A DNA stretch of 64,000 nt from Bacteriovorax sp. Seq25_V (lineage in GTDB: Bacteria > Bdellovibrionota > Bacteriovoracia > Bacteriovoracales > Bacteriovoracaceae), in the NCBI RefSeq assembly GCF_000447795.1, contig NZ_AUNI01000011.1:124001-188000 (forward strand), given 5' to 3'. Shown here piece by piece: positions 45,445 to 54,024 of this stretch. The notes under the pieces are model-generated. The model did not search any database, had not been told where the DNA came from, and was given only the letters and a program-made list of their open reading frames with translations. Position numbers and translations under genes: made by a program. Position 1 is the first letter of the stretch. Every line of letters starts with the position of its first letter.

Positions 45445-46254
45445 TTAGTCGAGAAGGTTTAGGTGGCCCATTTTAATTGGGCGCCTATCTCCCAAGAAAT
45501 ATAATTCCCCTGATTTTAAATTTAGAGAATGTTTTTCTCTGCGATCAAAATCTTTACTTAATTGAAAAGTGATTAGATATTTTTCTATCTGTATTGCTAC
45601 ATTATTTTCTCCTACTAGGAGAAGGTCCTTGTTGACTCCTTTTTGTGTCTTCGTGTGGAGTACTTTCTGGCCATCAGTTAATTCAATTTTGATATTTCCT
45701 TTAAAGTAGTGACCGGTATGAGTAAGATCCATTTCCATCTTTACTGCATAAACAGGGTAGCGATCGGAATAGACATTCTTATCGACAATAAAATTGTATT
45801 GTCCATTGTCGATATATATAGGCCTAACTAGCGTGTAGCTCTTTTTAAGCTCTGAAAATAGAGTATTTAAATTTAAAGAAAATGGAGGAGGGGGAGTTTC
45901 TACTTCGGGCATTGCTGGAACTGCAAGTTCAACTTGTTTCATCGATGCCTTCATCGCTTCTTGTTTAGATGCCTCTAGTTTTTGAGTGAGATTTACTATT
46001 TGTTTTCCTAGGTCCTCATATTCTGATTTCTCAAGAATAACGATAGCGTTTCTTTCTTGAAGGCTTAGTCCCATATTAGCAAGTAAGAGTAAGAACACTT
46101 TCGAGAGATCAGCATCTGGTGCTTGAAGTTTTTGGCGTATAGATTCAGTAAACTCTGAATTCGTATCTACCATTGGTGTTTTTGAAAATAAGTTCTTTCC
46201 TAGGATTAGACCGAGTGCGAAGACAATAACTGTAATTGAAGCTTTCTTTAACAT
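45445..46254 (-). CDS. Membrane-anchored protein of unknown function
   Basis: The 269-residue protein has an N-terminal transmembrane helix (about 5-23), a helical stretch with a short coiled coil near 80-105, a Pro-rich linker (PEVETPPPPFS) and a C-terminal beta-rich domain of about 145 residues. It follows the saccharopine dehydrogenase gene by 7 bases. No family recognised. Confidence 0.6.
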   Translation of the reverse strand: MLKKASITVIVFALGLILGKNLFSKTPMVDTNSEFTESIRQKLQAPDADLSKVFLLLLANMGLSLQERNAIVILEKSEYEDLGKQIVNLTQKLEASKQEAMKASMKQVELAVPAMPEVETPPPPFSLNLNTLFSELKKSYTLVRPIYIDNGQYNFIVDKNVYSDRYPVYAVKMEMDLTHTGHYFKGNIKIELTDGQKVLHTKTQKGVNKDLLLVGENNVAIQIEKYLITFQLSKDFDRREKHSLNLKSGELYFLGDRRPIKMGHLNLLD

Positions 46255-46261
46255 TTGTGGT

Positions 46262-47383
46262 TTACATTAACTTGTTTGAGTCAGGATCAATGATAACTTC
46301 ATCCTTAATACCAAGCTCCATTGTTTTTTGATAGAAAATCTCAAGGGATCTTTCCCATGGAGAATTCTCTATTTTATTATCAAGGAAATCAATGAGGTGC
46401 GGAAGGAGTTGCTCACAGTAATCTTCTGAACTTTCTCTTGGAAGAAGGGATGGAAGGTGATCAATCGCCGTGATTAGAAGTTCACCGTTGTAATCCATAT
46501 TAAGGATTGGCATATCCATTGTTGTAATCTGATTATAAATTGGAAGTGGATTACAAGGACCTGTTGGGTCACAAGCAACATCACTTATAACTTTTAAATT
46601 TCTTTCACCCTTTAAAATTTCTGCATTTAAAAATGGGGGTCTCGGTTTCTTTGCAAGAGCACAGTTGATAAGAATATCAAAATCTATAATCTCTGGAATT
46701 GGGCCAATTCCTTTAGTGTCTTTCGTACTCCAACAAACAGGCTCAATGCCAATTGAGCGCAGAAGCTTAACTGCTCCTGTACCACAGCGACCTTTTGCTC
46801 CAATAATGAGAACTCGAGGCTTCATATTCAGTTCATCAAAATGTGAGAGAACTTCTGTGATTAATGCCTGGCTATTTGGCCATTCTTCTAATGGCGCTTT
46901 GTCATTATAGTGAAGTCCTTTCTGATTAAAACTCCATGTGTTTACAGCAAGCGCCGCTCCAACAAATCCGGCCCAAACACCAAAAGCAGAAATACGCTTT
47001 CCGTCTTCATAAGTTAGGTACTCAAGATCGTATAATTTTCCCTCGCCTTGGATAAAACGAGTAAGCATTTTTGTTGATCCCTCTTGGCCTTTGTAAACGT
47101 GAGCAAAGTGGATATGGCGATGAATAAGAGGAAAATCTTGATCTTCTAGTTCTTTCAGACCCACAATGATGGCGCCCTTTGGCGCGTCAGTGATCCAAGA
47201 ATTAGGCTTAACGATTTTGAGTCCGAGACGCTTAAACTCTTCGTCTGTATAGATTCTATTTGGAGATGATTCGACAATAACCTCGTGACCAAGCATTGCG
47301 AGAGTACGACAGGCCTCTGGTGTGAGAGCTGATCTTCTCTCAAATGGTTTCGTTTCGTGTCTTAGCCAAACAGTTTTTCCCAA
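46262..47383 (-). CDS. Saccharopine dehydrogenase (LYS1-like)
   Basis: GAGGAG lies 6 bases before a TTG at 47383, which places the start at MGKTVWLRHETKPFERR, matching the usual N-terminus of the family; the 373-residue length also fits. The NAD-binding loop reads GAKGRCGTGAVKLL, and ISDVACDPTGPCNPLPIY is the typical C-terminal motif. LYS1 enzymes interconvert saccharopine with lysine and 2-oxoglutarate. In bacteria this is uncommon and may serve lysine breakdown rather than synthesis. Confidence 0.85.
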   Translation of the reverse strand: MGKTVWLRHETKPFERRSALTPEACRTLAMLGHEVIVESSPNRIYTDEEFKRLGLKIVKPNSWITDAPKGAIIVGLKELEDQDFPLIHRHIHFAHVYKGQEGSTKMLTRFIQGEGKLYDLEYLTYEDGKRISAFGVWAGFVGAALAVNTWSFNQKGLHYNDKAPLEEWPNSQALITEVLSHFDELNMKPRVLIIGAKGRCGTGAVKLLRSIGIEPVCWSTKDTKGIGPIPEIIDFDILINCALAKKPRPPFLNAEILKGERNLKVISDVACDPTGPCNPLPIYNQITTMDMPILNMDYNGELLITAIDHLPSLLPRESSEDYCEQLLPHLIDFLDNKIENSPWERSLEIFYQKTMELGIKDEVIIDPDSNKLM

Positions 47384-47503
47384 AATAGACTCCTCATCGT
47401 ATTTAAAATTAAATACCAAATATTTATATAGCCCAATTCATGGGGTTGTACATCATTTTTTGAAATATTTTCAAGAAATTAACAATATAATTACCTGAAA
47501 TTA

Positions 47504-48553
47504 TTAAAAAGGTACAGAAAGATAAATTTGGTGAATGGCCGATACCCACATATCATCTTGTGGATTGTTGTAGGGAGTCTTCAAGCCGTAGAAGAATTTG
47601 AAGTGCTTGAAGGTCGCACCGAAGCGATAGCTTAGAAAGTCTGTATCAATTTTAAAGAGCATGCGCAGTGGAGATTCTTTAGTGAATTTCATCTTAAAGC
47701 CTGCATAGAGACCATCAAAAACAGAGTACTTTTGGCGATGGAAGATTCCATAGATTGCTTCTAGTTTGACGAGATTAAGTTCATAAGTCTTTGAGTAATT
47801 AAAGTGAAAGAGAGGAGCATTACCGATCTTATTATCGACTTCACTTCCTGCATCTAGTACTCGTAGGTCTTTTACCTCAAAATGAAACTTTTCTGTCTGT
47901 GTTTGCTTTGTGACTCCGAAATCGAGGACATAATCTTTTTGAACTTTTTTAATATCATCAAGAGAGATGAGATCATTATCTGTCGCAACGGCTGTGGCAT
48001 TCTTTGTCACATCAAGGTCTGAACGTTCACTCATATAGATTGATGTCTTAAAAATATATTCAGGATTATGTCTCGATCTAATCAAAGAGCTTAGTCCATA
48101 ATTCATTTCTTTCTGTAGATAGACTTTGGCTTCCGGTGCAAGGGCATTGAGTTGGTTGTTGATGGAGATCGATGTTCCAACGGAGAAGTTTCCAAAGAGG
48201 CTTGGTAAAATATCGTAATTCGACAGCCGGATATAAGGGAGTGGAACTCCTAGTTCGATATATGCCTGGAGAAATTTCTCTGTATTAACATTCTTTCCTA
48301 AGATTTTATTTGTTTCTGTTATTTGATCAGACTCAGAGCTCTGATCAGTAGAAGTAGAAATATCTCCAATTAAGTCTTTTAGTCCTGAAGAAACGTTGAG
48401 GTCAAGTTCAAAGAAGGATTGGTGAGATGGTGAAAGAAGTTCTCTGTCGATGATTGAGCGGTCTTTTAGCAAACGAAAGCGATTGAGCTCACTTCTAATA
48501 TTCTTGATGGCAAAGCAATTTAGTGATAACACTAATAAGATAAAGTATTTCAT
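47504..48553 (-). CDS. Outer-membrane beta-barrel-like protein
   Basis: The 349-residue protein has a signal peptide ending near NCFA. The mature part alternates aromatic beta strands with turns (FGNFSVGTSISINNQ, YGLKTPYNNPQDD) and ends in LSVPF, a C-terminal phenylalanine as used by BAM for outer-membrane insertion. The ligand or function is unknown. It lies upstream of the saccharopine dehydrogenase gene on the same strand with a 120-base gap. Confidence 0.6.
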   Translation of the reverse strand: MKYFILLVLSLNCFAIKNIRSELNRFRLLKDRSIIDRELLSPSHQSFFELDLNVSSGLKDLIGDISTSTDQSSESDQITETNKILGKNVNTEKFLQAYIELGVPLPYIRLSNYDILPSLFGNFSVGTSISINNQLNALAPEAKVYLQKEMNYGLSSLIRSRHNPEYIFKTSIYMSERSDLDVTKNATAVATDNDLISLDDIKKVQKDYVLDFGVTKQTQTEKFHFEVKDLRVLDAGSEVDNKIGNAPLFHFNYSKTYELNLVKLEAIYGIFHRQKYSVFDGLYAGFKMKFTKESPLRMLFKIDTDFLSYRFGATFKHFKFFYGLKTPYNNPQDDMWVSAIHQIYLSVPF

Positions 48554-48583
48554 CTAAGTATTATAAATTTAATCGGAATCCCT

Positions 48584-49561
48584 GTGAAGAAAAAATTTGT
48601 TGTTTACACAAGCCTAAGCTTACAGTCATATGAAGAGTATGGAATCGGCATTCCAATGCGCAATGACCGAGTGACAATTCCTTTTGAGAATGCGAAGGCA
48701 AAATATCAAATTGAAGAAACGGCAAAGGATAGTTATCAGCACTTGACGCTTGATGATTTGTCGCTTTGTCATACTCCTGAATATCTTGATCTCGTCAGAA
48801 ATAATCCTGATCAGGTTGTGTTAAAAACTTATGAATTGATTAAAGCGGATGGAAGTTATAATCGCTACGATCCAAATAGCGCCAAAAAACCTCTCTCTGA
48901 GTTTATCGATAAGGCCATGCTCCATGTAAATGGAACCTATGAAGCTTGTCAGAGAGCTTTAACAAATAAGTTCTGTTATCATTTGGGCGGTGGAATGCAC
49001 CATGCGATGAGTTTTACTCCTGGTGGTTTTTGTATGTTCAACGACATGGTTTTAACAATCAGAAAGATGCAAAAAGAAGGAATCATCAAGAAGGCGATGA
49101 TTATTGATATGGATGCTCACAAAGGTGATGGCACTGCTGAAGTGAGTTTTGGTGATGATTCTATTAAGACTTTCTCAATCCATATGAAAAATGGCTGGCC
49201 ACTTGATGGGGACAAAGACTCAAAGAGTTTTACACCAAGTGATTTGGACGTAGGTGTTCTTCTAGAAGATGACTACCTGTCAATTTTCAAAGAAAAGGTT
49301 GTTGAATTTCAAAATATAACTGGGGACGTTGATCTTTGTATTGTTGTTCATGGGGCAGATGTTTACGAGCATGATGAACTTGAAAGTGCTAATCAGATCA
49401 AATTAACTTTAGAAGAAGTGAAGGAGAGAGATTCTTTTATCTTTAATTTTCTTCGTGAAAAAAATATCCCTCAGGCCTGGGTGATGGCCGGAGGGTATGG
49501 AAAAAGAACTCACGAGGTCTTTTGGCAATTCCTCGATTATTCTTTAAGTGAGCTCGATTAG
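48584..49561 (+). CDS. Histone deacetylase-family hydrolase
   Basis: A GTG start at 48584 gives 325 residues. The HDAC-superfamily motifs are present: HLGGGMHHAMSFTPGGFCMF with the catalytic His pair, and IDMDAHKGDGT with the zinc-binding Asp and His, plus GADVYEHDE for the second Asp. Bacterial members deacetylate small amides or polyamines or lysine side chains. The substrate is unknown. It converges with the 5'-nucleotidase gene, overlapping by 4 bases. Confidence 0.9.
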   Translation: MKKKFVVYTSLSLQSYEEYGIGIPMRNDRVTIPFENAKAKYQIEETAKDSYQHLTLDDLSLCHTPEYLDLVRNNPDQVVLKTYELIKADGSYNRYDPNSAKKPLSEFIDKAMLHVNGTYEACQRALTNKFCYHLGGGMHHAMSFTPGGFCMFNDMVLTIRKMQKEGIIKKAMIIDMDAHKGDGTAEVSFGDDSIKTFSIHMKNGWPLDGDKDSKSFTPSDLDVGVLLEDDYLSIFKEKVVEFQNITGDVDLCIVVHGADVYEHDELESANQIKLTLEEVKERDSFIFNFLREKNIPQAWVMAGGYGKRTHEVFWQFLDYSLSELD

Positions 49562-50922
49562 AGCTCTTCGTGGGCCATGATTCTCTTCATTGGCCTAAAG
49601 TAAGTTCTTGGTGTGTAGTCAAGAAGATCAGATACTCTTGTCATATAAATACAAGCATACTTTTCTACTTGGTCCGCAAAACGAGATTCTTCCTGTCCTG
49701 CACGCATCATCTCTCCCCAGTACGGATTGTAGAATTCACGGTATTTATCGAGTAGATCAGAAATCTGAGTATTCACACGGTCAATTTCTGCGTAAACCTT
49801 ATTGATATCATCCTTATTATAATTTTCTGGATCTTCGTGTTTTAAAATTTCAATCATATTAAGATTTCTTTCTAATTCTTCTTTTGAAACCATAAGCTTA
49901 TCAATTTCTTGTTGAACTGATTTTGATTTCTTATTGGCCTCAAGCTCTTCTTCAAGTGGTTCAAGAACAAGCGCTGTTCTCCAGTTAAATGTTTTCTTGA
50001 GTGATAGAACGTCACCAAAAATATGGTCACCAACGTAGAGAATCTCTTCTCCATCAAGCCCTAAGTCATCTTGCAGTTTTCCGGCCCAACCACCTTGGAA
50101 GATACCTTCAGTGATTTTGCCTTCAGCGTTGCTCATTAATCCTGTTTCTGGATCGATATTTAAGAACATATTCTTTGAAGTAAAGAAGCGAGGTTTTCCC
50201 GCAAGGCAAACTACGATTTCAAAAAGATCTTTCCAATCTTCACCTTCTTCTAGAAAAGGATTAATTGTGTATTCCATTAGCTTCTTCGTCCACCACCATT
50301 CAGAGTTCGTGATAACCATTAGTTTTTTTCCAAAACGCTTAAACCTTTCAAGAAGTTTTACGATATTTGGGTCTTGAACGATGAAGTCTTCAATATGAGC
50401 AACAGCGTATTCTTTGAGAGAACCATCAGAGTGAGCAACGTCAATAGCTTCTTTGATATCATCTGCAAGTTTTGCGTAGTCTGGAAGATCCATTCCCTTG
50501 TCTTTGAGGTCAACAAGTTGAGCGTACATAATCCCGTTAGAAACTGAGAAATTTGTATCCATTGACTGAAAGTTTGGAGAACGAAGATCGATAACTTTAT
50601 TCTTATACAGCTCGTGCTGCTCTTTAAATGGGATTGGCTCAAGACCATGATGAGCAATTTTCACTTTCCCAAAACGCGATACTTGAAGAAGATTACCCTT
50701 AGGCTTGTCGATAACAAGACCTTGAATAACAAGTTGGAAATCAAATTTAAGATCTGTAATTTCTTGTGGGTAGTTTTTAAGTTCCACAAGTTTTTGTAGT
50801 ACAAGGCCATGAACAAACTTTTCAAATGCTTCTGACTTGTAACGAACAAGTGTGTAATCCATATCGAAACCAATGGCCTTAATTTTTTTCATATTTAATG
50901 TTCTATTCACATAGACTGGCAT
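49558..50922 (-). CDS. HAD-IG family 5'-nucleotidase
   Basis: GAGG lies 5 bases before the ATG at 50922; the protein has 454 residues, normal for the family. Motif I is GFDMDYTLVRY (Asp20, Asp22), motif II LMVITNSEWWWT and motif IV YVGDHIFGDVL. This is the HAD-IG branch related to eukaryotic cytosolic purine 5'-nucleotidase (cN-II), which dephosphorylates IMP and GMP. No signal peptide is present. Confidence 0.92.
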   Translation of the reverse strand: MPVYVNRTLNMKKIKAIGFDMDYTLVRYKSEAFEKFVHGLVLQKLVELKNYPQEITDLKFDFQLVIQGLVIDKPKGNLLQVSRFGKVKIAHHGLEPIPFKEQHELYKNKVIDLRSPNFQSMDTNFSVSNGIMYAQLVDLKDKGMDLPDYAKLADDIKEAIDVAHSDGSLKEYAVAHIEDFIVQDPNIVKLLERFKRFGKKLMVITNSEWWWTKKLMEYTINPFLEEGEDWKDLFEIVVCLAGKPRFFTSKNMFLNIDPETGLMSNAEGKITEGIFQGGWAGKLQDDLGLDGEEILYVGDHIFGDVLSLKKTFNWRTALVLEPLEEELEANKKSKSVQQEIDKLMVSKEELERNLNMIEILKHEDPENYNKDDINKVYAEIDRVNTQISDLLDKYREFYNPYWGEMMRAGQEESRFADQVEKYACIYMTRVSDLLDYTPRTYFRPMKRIMAHEEL

Positions 50923-51100
50923 ATTTCCTCACTTTTTTATTTTTTTCTCCCCGGTAATCAATAATAGGGGGGACCTACTAGTATATATAGAATGATTTTA
51001 AAGTGTAAAGTCTTATAATTGCGTTAGAGTTCGATTAAATCTAGATATTCGGTCATTTTTAAGTTATGAACAGGTCATCAACTTATTAGGGGTGTCATAT

Positions 51101-51547
51101 ATGAGAAAGATCGTTCTACTTACTACTTTATTTGTTTGTCAGTTTGTCTCTGCTCTTGATTTCAAGGTCTTTGGCCCGTGTCAAGATGAGCCGTTACTTC
51201 ATGAGAAAGTCGAATATGTACTACCTGTCAGTGTAGGCCAGTTAACTGTGGATATTTTTGACAAAAATGAAGTGCCTTATATTGGTGCAACTGCATATAT
51301 GCAATCAATCTTCAATACACCATTTGGACTTGATGCGATGGAAGTTATATCTGATACGTATATGAGAAGTCATGGTTGGGTTTTTTCAGTCAATGGTAAT
51401 GTACCAGATGTTTACCCACATGAAGTAATAGTATCAAATAGTGATAGTGTTATTTGGTACTACGGTTATGTTGTTTACGATACGGGTGTTTGGGCAACAG
51501 AATATCTTTATACGAATACTCTTAAGCCAGAGCAATTTTGCCAATAA
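51101..51547 (+). CDS. Exported DUF4430-domain protein
   Basis: The ATG at 51101 (a GTG at 51092 has no room for an SD) gives 148 residues with a signal peptide ending near VSA. The region HGWVFSVNGNVPDVYPHEVI and SVIWYYGYV matches DUF4430, a small beta domain found also at the C-terminus of transcobalamin-like proteins. Cobalamin or ligand binding is possible. Note the BtuF-like gene at the left edge of the window, though the two are 50 kb apart. Confidence 0.7.
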   Translation: MRKIVLLTTLFVCQFVSALDFKVFGPCQDEPLLHEKVEYVLPVSVGQLTVDIFDKNEVPYIGATAYMQSIFNTPFGLDAMEVISDTYMRSHGWVFSVNGNVPDVYPHEVIVSNSDSVIWYYGYVVYDTGVWATEYLYTNTLKPEQFCQ

Positions 51548-51551
51548 TATC

Positions 51552-51580
51552 TTGTCATTGAAGAAATAACTGAGTATCTT
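51552..51580 (+). promoter_or_regulatory. Promoter of the tRNA gene
   Basis: TTGTCA at 51552-51557 and TATCTT at 51575-51580 are 17 bases apart and 28 bases before the tRNA start. Good -35/-10 match to sigma70. Confidence 0.6.
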
Positions 51581-51608
51581 TTTACTAGTCTTTAATGACA
51601 AATTCTCA

Positions 51609-51684
51609 GGGCCTTTAGCTCAGCTGGGAGAGCGCTTCGCTGGCAGCGAAGAGGTCAGCGGTTCGATCCCGCTAAGGTCCACCA
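51609..51684 (+). tRNA. tRNA-Ala (GGC)
   Basis: The 76-base sequence folds into a full cloverleaf. The acceptor stem GGGCCTT pairs with AAGGTCC (one G-U pair), the D loop reads AGCTCAGCTGGGAGAGC, the anticodon loop CTGGCAG contains GGC, and the T arm has GGTTCGATCCC. CCA is encoded. It reads GCC and GCU alanine codons. Confidence 0.98.
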
Positions 51685-51688
51685 AAAT

Positions 51689-51721
51689 AAAAAAGGAAAC
51701 TAAGTGTTTCCTTTTTTATTT
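51689..51721 (+). terminator. Terminator after tRNA-Ala
   Basis: AAAAAAGGAAAC at 51689-51700 and GTTTCCTTTTTT at 51706-51717 form a 12-base stem with a 5-base loop, followed by more T/A. It starts 4 bases after the tRNA. Confidence 0.92.
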
Positions 51722-51790
51722 TAGATCGATCTTTAATGATGTGAGAATTGCTTCAGGTGGTTAACGAGCACTAACTCAGTCACTATCCGA

Positions 51791-52201
51791 TTAGTTGGAC
51801 ATACAGTTTTTTAATTCTACGGTAGAAAAAATTTCTTTGAATTCAGCAATGCCCTCAGTGAATTTGCCTGACTGATCCTTGCTTAATACGATGGTTGTTA
51901 AAGAATCTGCTCCCTGTTTTGGACAATATATCGATACTTGCTTAAAACCTGCACTTATTCCTTTTGCTTCACATTCTGAAAAGGAGAGGTTCACGTTGAC
52001 TGGATTTTTAGAGTCATCTACTAATATCTCTACAAGTTTTGTGGTAATTTCAGCTGATTCTTGGTTGGGAAATTTAATCATGATTGTGCCAATAAGTTTA
52101 TTGTCATTCCAGAAGTAGCCTTCTGCATCGCATGTGATTCTCTCAAGCGCAAAAATTGAAAATGAGCTCATCATCAGTAACCCAAAAATTAATATCTTCA
52201 T
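51791..52201 (-). CDS. Small exported protein
   Basis: The 136-residue protein has a signal peptide ending near SIFA and a beta-rich mature part with four cysteines (ITCDAEG, FSECEAKG, IYCPKQG, KNCMSN), probably two disulfides. No family recognised. GAGG precedes the ATG. It is a single gene downstream of the tRNA, on the opposite strand. Confidence 0.6.
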   Translation of the reverse strand: MKILIFGLLMMSSFSIFALERITCDAEGYFWNDNKLIGTIMIKFPNQESAEITTKLVEILVDDSKNPVNVNLSFSECEAKGISAGFKQVSIYCPKQGADSLTTIVLSKDQSGKFTEGIAEFKEIFSTVELKNCMSN

Positions 52202-52399
52202 AAATACCTCGACCTAAAATTCAATATTCAACCCCTAAATGGGTCAGAATTGTTTGCCTTCTTATACAATGATTTGGGGCCATAGTTCATTTTTTTGAAA
52301 TTCTTACAGAGCATGTAAACTTTTCGATGACCTAACAATCCTACACCTTAGCGAAGTATCCAAGGCAATAATCTTATGCATATCTTTTTTGTCGTTATT

Positions 52400-52963
52400 T
52401 TATGAGAAATATTCGGCCATAATCATTTTAAAGAATGTTTTAGTTGTTTTTTTGTATGCATAACAGTCTTCGATCAGAATGCGATGAACAACAAGGCCAC
52501 AAAAATGCATGTCAATCATTCGACAGACCTCATCGAGTCGAGATTTTGATATCTTGATGTTAAATTTTTTGGCATATACGTTTGCCCATTCTTCAATTGA
52601 ATTATTGAGCCATTCTTGTAGTAGCCCTTTGTATTTGTCATCACATGAGGTATTGCTAATAAAGTAGAGGAGGGAGCTATAAAGTACTTTTTGCTCTTGA
52701 AAGTCATCAAAAGCAAAATCAATAAGTACTGAGTGAAAGTGGTTGATGTCTTTGAACTCTAGCTCTGAAAAGGCCATCGTCAGTTCGCTCGTGATATTCT
52801 TAGCTACTGTGAAAAAAATTTCATCAATACTTTCAAAATGGTGATAAATTCCACCTTTAGAAATACCCGTCTCTTCAACGAGCCTTGCTGTGGTCAGAGA
52901 CTTGTGTCCTTCATTTGTGAGAATTTTTGTCGCTATTGTAATAATCTTTTCTTTTGTATCCAT
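52400..52963 (-). CDS. TetR-family transcriptional regulator
   Basis: The 187-residue protein has an N-terminal TetR helix-turn-helix: TARLVEETGISKGGIYHHFE at about 23-42. The rest is helical and binds the inducer. A palindrome sits between its own -35 and -10 elements, so it very likely represses itself. The three-gene secreted cassette at 53227-56871 is divergent and is the nearest candidate target. Confidence 0.9.
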   Translation of the reverse strand: MDTKEKIITIATKILTNEGHKSLTTARLVEETGISKGGIYHHFESIDEIFFTVAKNITSELTMAFSELEFKDINHFHSVLIDFAFDDFQEQKVLYSSLLYFISNTSCDDKYKGLLQEWLNNSIEEWANVYAKKFNIKISKSRLDEVCRMIDMHFCGLVVHRILIEDCYAYKKTTKTFFKMIMAEYFS

Positions 52964-52971
52964 TTTTAAAC

Positions 52972-52999
52972 TTTATAACCGACCATTCGGTCTGTAAAG
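52972..52999 (-). promoter_or_regulatory. tetR promoter with operator palindrome
   Basis: On the minus strand TTTACA and TATAAA are 16 bases apart. The spacer holds ACCGA-n4-TCGGT (plus-strand 52978-52991), a dyad of the type bound by TetR regulators. Binding there would block RNA polymerase. Confidence 0.65.
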
Positions 53000-53226
53000 G
53001 GGTAGGTTAAAACAATGTTAAAAGCTAATCTGATCAAATCTAGTACGGGAGGTTATTGTTGTTTTTATCTAGATAATTTCGCTATTCAAATATTATGTTG
53101 GTTGTTACTTTTATCATGAATTGACTAAATAATTTACACTTCAATTATTTAACTTCTTGAAATCTCGACCTCTTTTTTGGTTCTGTTTTTGCAAAGAATT
53201 GAGAAATATCTTGGAGGAAAATACTC

Positions 53227-53667
53227 ATGAAACCTATAATTGTCATTTTTATGTTTTTTATGGCGATCAACACATATGCTCTTGTTGGTGATGAGACATG
53301 TGTAGAATGGTCCCTAATAAATAAAGTCACGAGGTTTCCTGAGCACACTCCAGATAAATCTTTTACAAATGTATGGAACTGTTCAACACCAAGCGGTACA
53401 GGTCATAGAAGATTTTATGAATGTAACCGTATAGAAAAAAAGTGTATTTCCTGGTCGCCAAGTCCTTCAGAGCATCAAGCAGAAATTATTGCTAAATCTA
53501 TCTCAGATAGAATTATATCTCAATTAAAAGAAACGAATCTTGAAGCACAAAATAACTATGCGAAAGATACATATTCACTGATTGAAACGTATACGAATAC
53601 TATGTCTGAATTTCTATCAAACGTGTTATCTACATTAAAAGATAAACAAAAAAATGAGGAAAGATAA
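53227..53667 (+). CDS. Small exported protein, first of a paralogous pair
   Basis: The 146-residue protein has a signal peptide ending near TYA, then LVGDETCVEW, several cysteines, and a helical tail of about 65 residues with heptad character. The next gene product shares LVGDE-x-C-x-E and the motif C-I-x-W-x2-SPS, so the two arose by tandem duplication. GGAGG stands 9 bases before the ATG. Function unknown. Confidence 0.65.
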   Translation: MKPIIVIFMFFMAINTYALVGDETCVEWSLINKVTRFPEHTPDKSFTNVWNCSTPSGTGHRRFYECNRIEKKCISWSPSPSEHQAEIIAKSISDRIISQLKETNLEAQNNYAKDTYSLIETYTNTMSEFLSNVLSTLKDKQKNEER

Positions 53668-53668
53668 T

Positions 53669-54022
53669 ATGAAGTCGATAGTTTTTTTGTTCTTATTATC
53701 TTTTAATTGTTTTGCACTTGTTGGTGATGAAGTTTGTCATGAATATGCAATATTAAAGACTCAAGCTCTATGCTTTAATAATTGTGCTGAAGTTCCATAC
53801 CAAAAAGAGATCTGTATAAAGTGGGGGGGGAGTCCTAGTCAGGTAAAGTCCCAACTCATTGCAAATAAAATTAATCAAAAACTTGAAAGCTCTTTGAAAG
53901 AAGTTAACACTAAGTCTCATAGAGAAATTATGAAAAAAGTCAATCAGGCTCTAACCAAATTAGATTCGACGAACTCAGATTTTGTAAATGGATTTAATGC
54001 AATACTGGAATCAAAGGAATAA
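53669..54022 (+). CDS. Small exported protein, second of a paralogous pair
   Basis: The ATG at 53669 starts one base after the upstream stop; an in-frame ATG at 53654 would overlap. The 117-residue protein has a signal peptide ending near NCFA, then LVGDEVCHEY, a cysteine cluster (ALCFNNCAE, EICIKW) and a helical tail. It is shorter than its paralog. The next gene starts 2 bases after its stop, so the three are one operon. Confidence 0.65.
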   Translation: MKSIVFLFLLSFNCFALVGDEVCHEYAILKTQALCFNNCAEVPYQKEICIKWGGSPSQVKSQLIANKINQKLESSLKEVNTKSHREIMKKVNQALTKLDSTNSDFVNGFNAILESKE

Positions 54023-54024
54023 AG

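Noticed and set aside
47460-47474. TTGAAA-tat-TTTCAA palindrome upstream of the saccharopine dehydrogenase gene
   Set aside because: AT-only style palindromes of this size are expected by chance in such AT-rich gaps; no second site supports it.
53014-53118. ORF of 34 codons between tetR and the secreted cassette
   Set aside because: No SD and no recognisable signal; probably leader sequence of the cassette.
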